A stretch of DNA of 5,589 nt from Candidatus Kaiserbacteria bacterium RIFCSPLOWO2_01_FULL_54_20 (GTDB lineage Bacteria; Patescibacteriota; Minisyncoccia; Phycocordibacterales; UBA2100), in NCBI GenBank assembly GCA_001783355.1, contig MFMA01000043.1, positions 1-5,589 of the forward strand, written 5' to 3'. The stretch's first letter is position 1; the number at the start of each line of letters is the position of its first letter. The translations under genes were made by a program, and so were the position numbers. Under the pieces are notes generated by a model, which did no database searches, was not told the origin of the DNA, and saw only the letters and a program-made list of their open reading frames with translations. Positions 4,438 through 5,589 of this stretch are shown here, piece by piece.

Positions 4438-5589
4438 TTATTCAACAATATCAAACTCATCGGACGTGAACAAAGTTCCTGTTTTTTGGTTTAAGCGCAG
4501 GTAGTGTGCGGCGGCTCCTCCGACCACCAACAGCCCCGCCAGAGCAGCTAGAGAGCCCCACAGCGCCGGAGAGCCCCCTCCGCCGTCGCCGTCTGCAGAA
4601 GGCAAGGAGTCGCTGTTGCCCAACACCTCCCCTGCCAGAGGGTCTTCTGGCGGGGCGGGAGCGACTGAAAGTTTTTTTGTAACGACGCGCTCCCCGCGTA
4701 GCGGCGAGCCCGCCGCGACAGAAGCCGCGGCGGCCGGCGCGCTGTTGGGGTACAGCAGTACAGCGGTGCGCGAGCCGGCGAGCCAGGTCACGCTTGCGGC
4801 AAACCGCACGCCCTCGCCCGCAAGAATAATAGTGTCCTCCGGAATAGTATATGTTTTGCCGCCATCAACGAGCGCCCACAGGCCGACATCAATCTCTTTA
4901 GAAGAGTTGTTGCGGACAAGGAGCGAGCCGTCCCCTTCCGCCTCGAGTGATATCATGGCGCTCATCGCCTCGACAACAATGCGCGCCACTCCAGCAGAGT
5001 AGTTGTACGCGGCGGTGATCGACACGGCATACCTGCCCGGATAAGCGAAGGTGTGAAACACCCGCGCGCCCTCGGCGGCCGCACCATCGCCGAAGTTCCA
5101 TATAAACCGCGGGTTTGGGAGCGGCAAGCCTTCCGTGCCGTAGGCGATAGCCGAAAAGTACGAGCCCGCGCCGGCCGTCGCGCGCTCATCGGTCGTGATG
5201 CGCACCGTAAGCGCGGGCGGCCCAATGAAAGAGCCTTGTGTCTGCGGCTGTGTTTGTGTTTGTGTTTCGGCTTGCGTCTGCGTGCTGCTTGTTGTCGCAG
5301 TGGTCATCGTGGTTTGAGTTGTACCGGTGTCGCCGACGGTGATGTAGTCTTTAATCCCGTTAAAAGTTGCTGTGCCGATGCCGCTCACGTTCATTATGTC
5401 TTCTATCTTTGCAAAGGGCCCGTGTTGCGTGCGGTAGTCGATGACTGCCTGCGCTTTTGAGGGGCCTATCCCGTTGAGAGTCTCGAGTGTCGCCAAGTCG
5501 GCAGTGTTGATGTTTACCAACTCTGCCGCGCGCAAAAGCGGCGCCCCCGCAAGAATGACCAGCAACAGGGGGATAAAAAAGTATTTAAG
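4438..5589 (-). CDS. Secreted ComEA-like HhH / PKD / lamin-tail protein, membrane-anchored; 5' end outside window
   Basis: The frame stays open to the window edge, so the gene is partial at its N-terminus. The visible beginning, LKYFFIPLLLVILAGAPLLR, is a signal peptide. Numbering from the TTG at 5565, which I do not accept as the start: ComEA-type tandem helix-hairpin-helix at 16-77 (VNINTADLATLETLNGIG, then FAKIEDIMNVSGIG); a Thr/Gln-rich linker at 78-111; a PKD domain at about 117-200 (WNFGDG, HTFAYPGRYAVSI); and a lamin-tail-like beta domain at about 205-275 (VRNNSSKEIDVGLWAL). An acidic and Gly-rich stretch follows, then one membrane helix at 335-357 and a short tail. The expected topology puts all domains outside the cell. 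ComEA HhH domains bind double-stranded DNA in natural transformation, so surface DNA capture is plausible. Adhesion is the alternative, since PKD and lamin-tail domains are binding modules. Confidence 0.85.
   Translation of the reverse strand, partial: LKYFFIPLLLVILAGAPLLRAAELVNINTADLATLETLNGIGPSKAQAVIDYRTQHGPFAKIEDIMNVSGIGTATFNGIKDYITVGDTGTTQTTMTTATTSSTQTQAETQTQTQPQTQGSFIGPPALTVRITTDERATAGAGSYFSAIAYGTEGLPLPNPRFIWNFGDGAAAEGARVFHTFAYPGRYAVSITAAYNYSAGVARIVVEAMSAMISLEAEGDGSLLVRNNSSKEIDVGLWALVDGGKTYTIPEDTIILAGEGVRFAASVTWLAGSRTAVLLYPNSAPAAAASVAAGSPLRGERVVTKKLSVAPAPPEDPLAGEVLGNSDSLPSADGDGGGGSPALWGSLAALAGLLVVGGAAAHYLRLNQKTGTLFTSDEFDIVE
5249..5266. repeat. Three tandem copies of TGTGTT in the Thr/Gln linker
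   Basis: Three perfect TGTGTT hexamers encode alternating Gln and Thr on the minus strand, within the low-complexity linker (5235-5330) between the HhH and PKD domains. The unit is a whole number of codons, so slippage would change linker length without breaking the frame. Confidence 0.75.

Noticed and set aside
4091..4504. Plus-strand open frame of 137 codons opposite the reductase
   Set aside because: It lies antisense to the conserved SDR core, spans the junction to the next gene, and shows no recognisable motif.
4616..5460. Plus-strand open frames opposite the ComEA-like gene
   Set aside because: They are low-complexity shadows (Arg/Ala-rich, or Cys/Leu repeats from the TQ linker) of a gene with clear domains on the minus strand.
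1..5589. CRISPR array, tRNA, rRNA, transposon ends or prophage genes
   Set aside because: No spaced direct repeats, cloverleaf, rRNA-like stretch, transposase motif or paired terminal inverted repeats were seen.

Overview
The window reads as a stretch of a bacterial genome, most likely a candidate phyla radiation (Patescibacteria/Parcubacteria-type) organism. That placement is an inference. It rests on tightly packed genes with overlapping or abutting ends, and above all on a membrane-anchored protein joining a ComEA-type helix-hairpin-helix domain, a PKD domain and a lamin-tail-like domain. I know that architecture mainly from that lineage. Sigma70-type promoter boxes, Shine-Dalgarno sites and intrinsic terminators show that it is bacterial.

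Left part (1-1230), all on the minus strand. The first 30 codons of a gene leave the window at base 1, preceded by an extended -10 promoter. Next to it is a strong intrinsic terminator that closes a two-gene unit: a 78-residue unknown protein (921-1157), then a 241-residue protein resembling the DUF218/YdcF/SanA family (196-921). The two overlap in TGATG, each has a good Shine-Dalgarno site, and a near-consensus promoter lies upstream (1197-1225).

Middle part (1235-3585). A family 4 glycosyltransferase (minus) and a stand-alone ArnA-dehydrogenase-like UDP-glucuronate decarboxylase (plus) diverge from a 98-base intergenic region. The two candidate promoters there share their -35 bases. The decarboxylase would make UDP-4-keto-pentose and/or UDP-xylose. 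A glycosyltransferase beside it suggests a small surface-glycan module, with the glycosyltransferase as a possible user of the sugar.

Right part (3580-5589), on the minus strand. A secreted, C-terminally anchored ComEA-like/PKD/lamin-tail protein is followed with no gap (TAAATG) by a short-chain dehydrogenase/reductase. The N-terminus of the ComEA-like protein runs off the window, and the visible end is a signal peptide. The reductase meets the decarboxylase tail to tail, sharing the palindrome CTATAG as both stop codons. Each gene appears to carry the other's intrinsic terminator inside its own 3' coding sequence. This compact convergent junction is the most unusual feature of the window.

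I found no tRNA, rRNA, CRISPR array, insertion sequence or phage gene, and no gene-free stretch above 300 bases.
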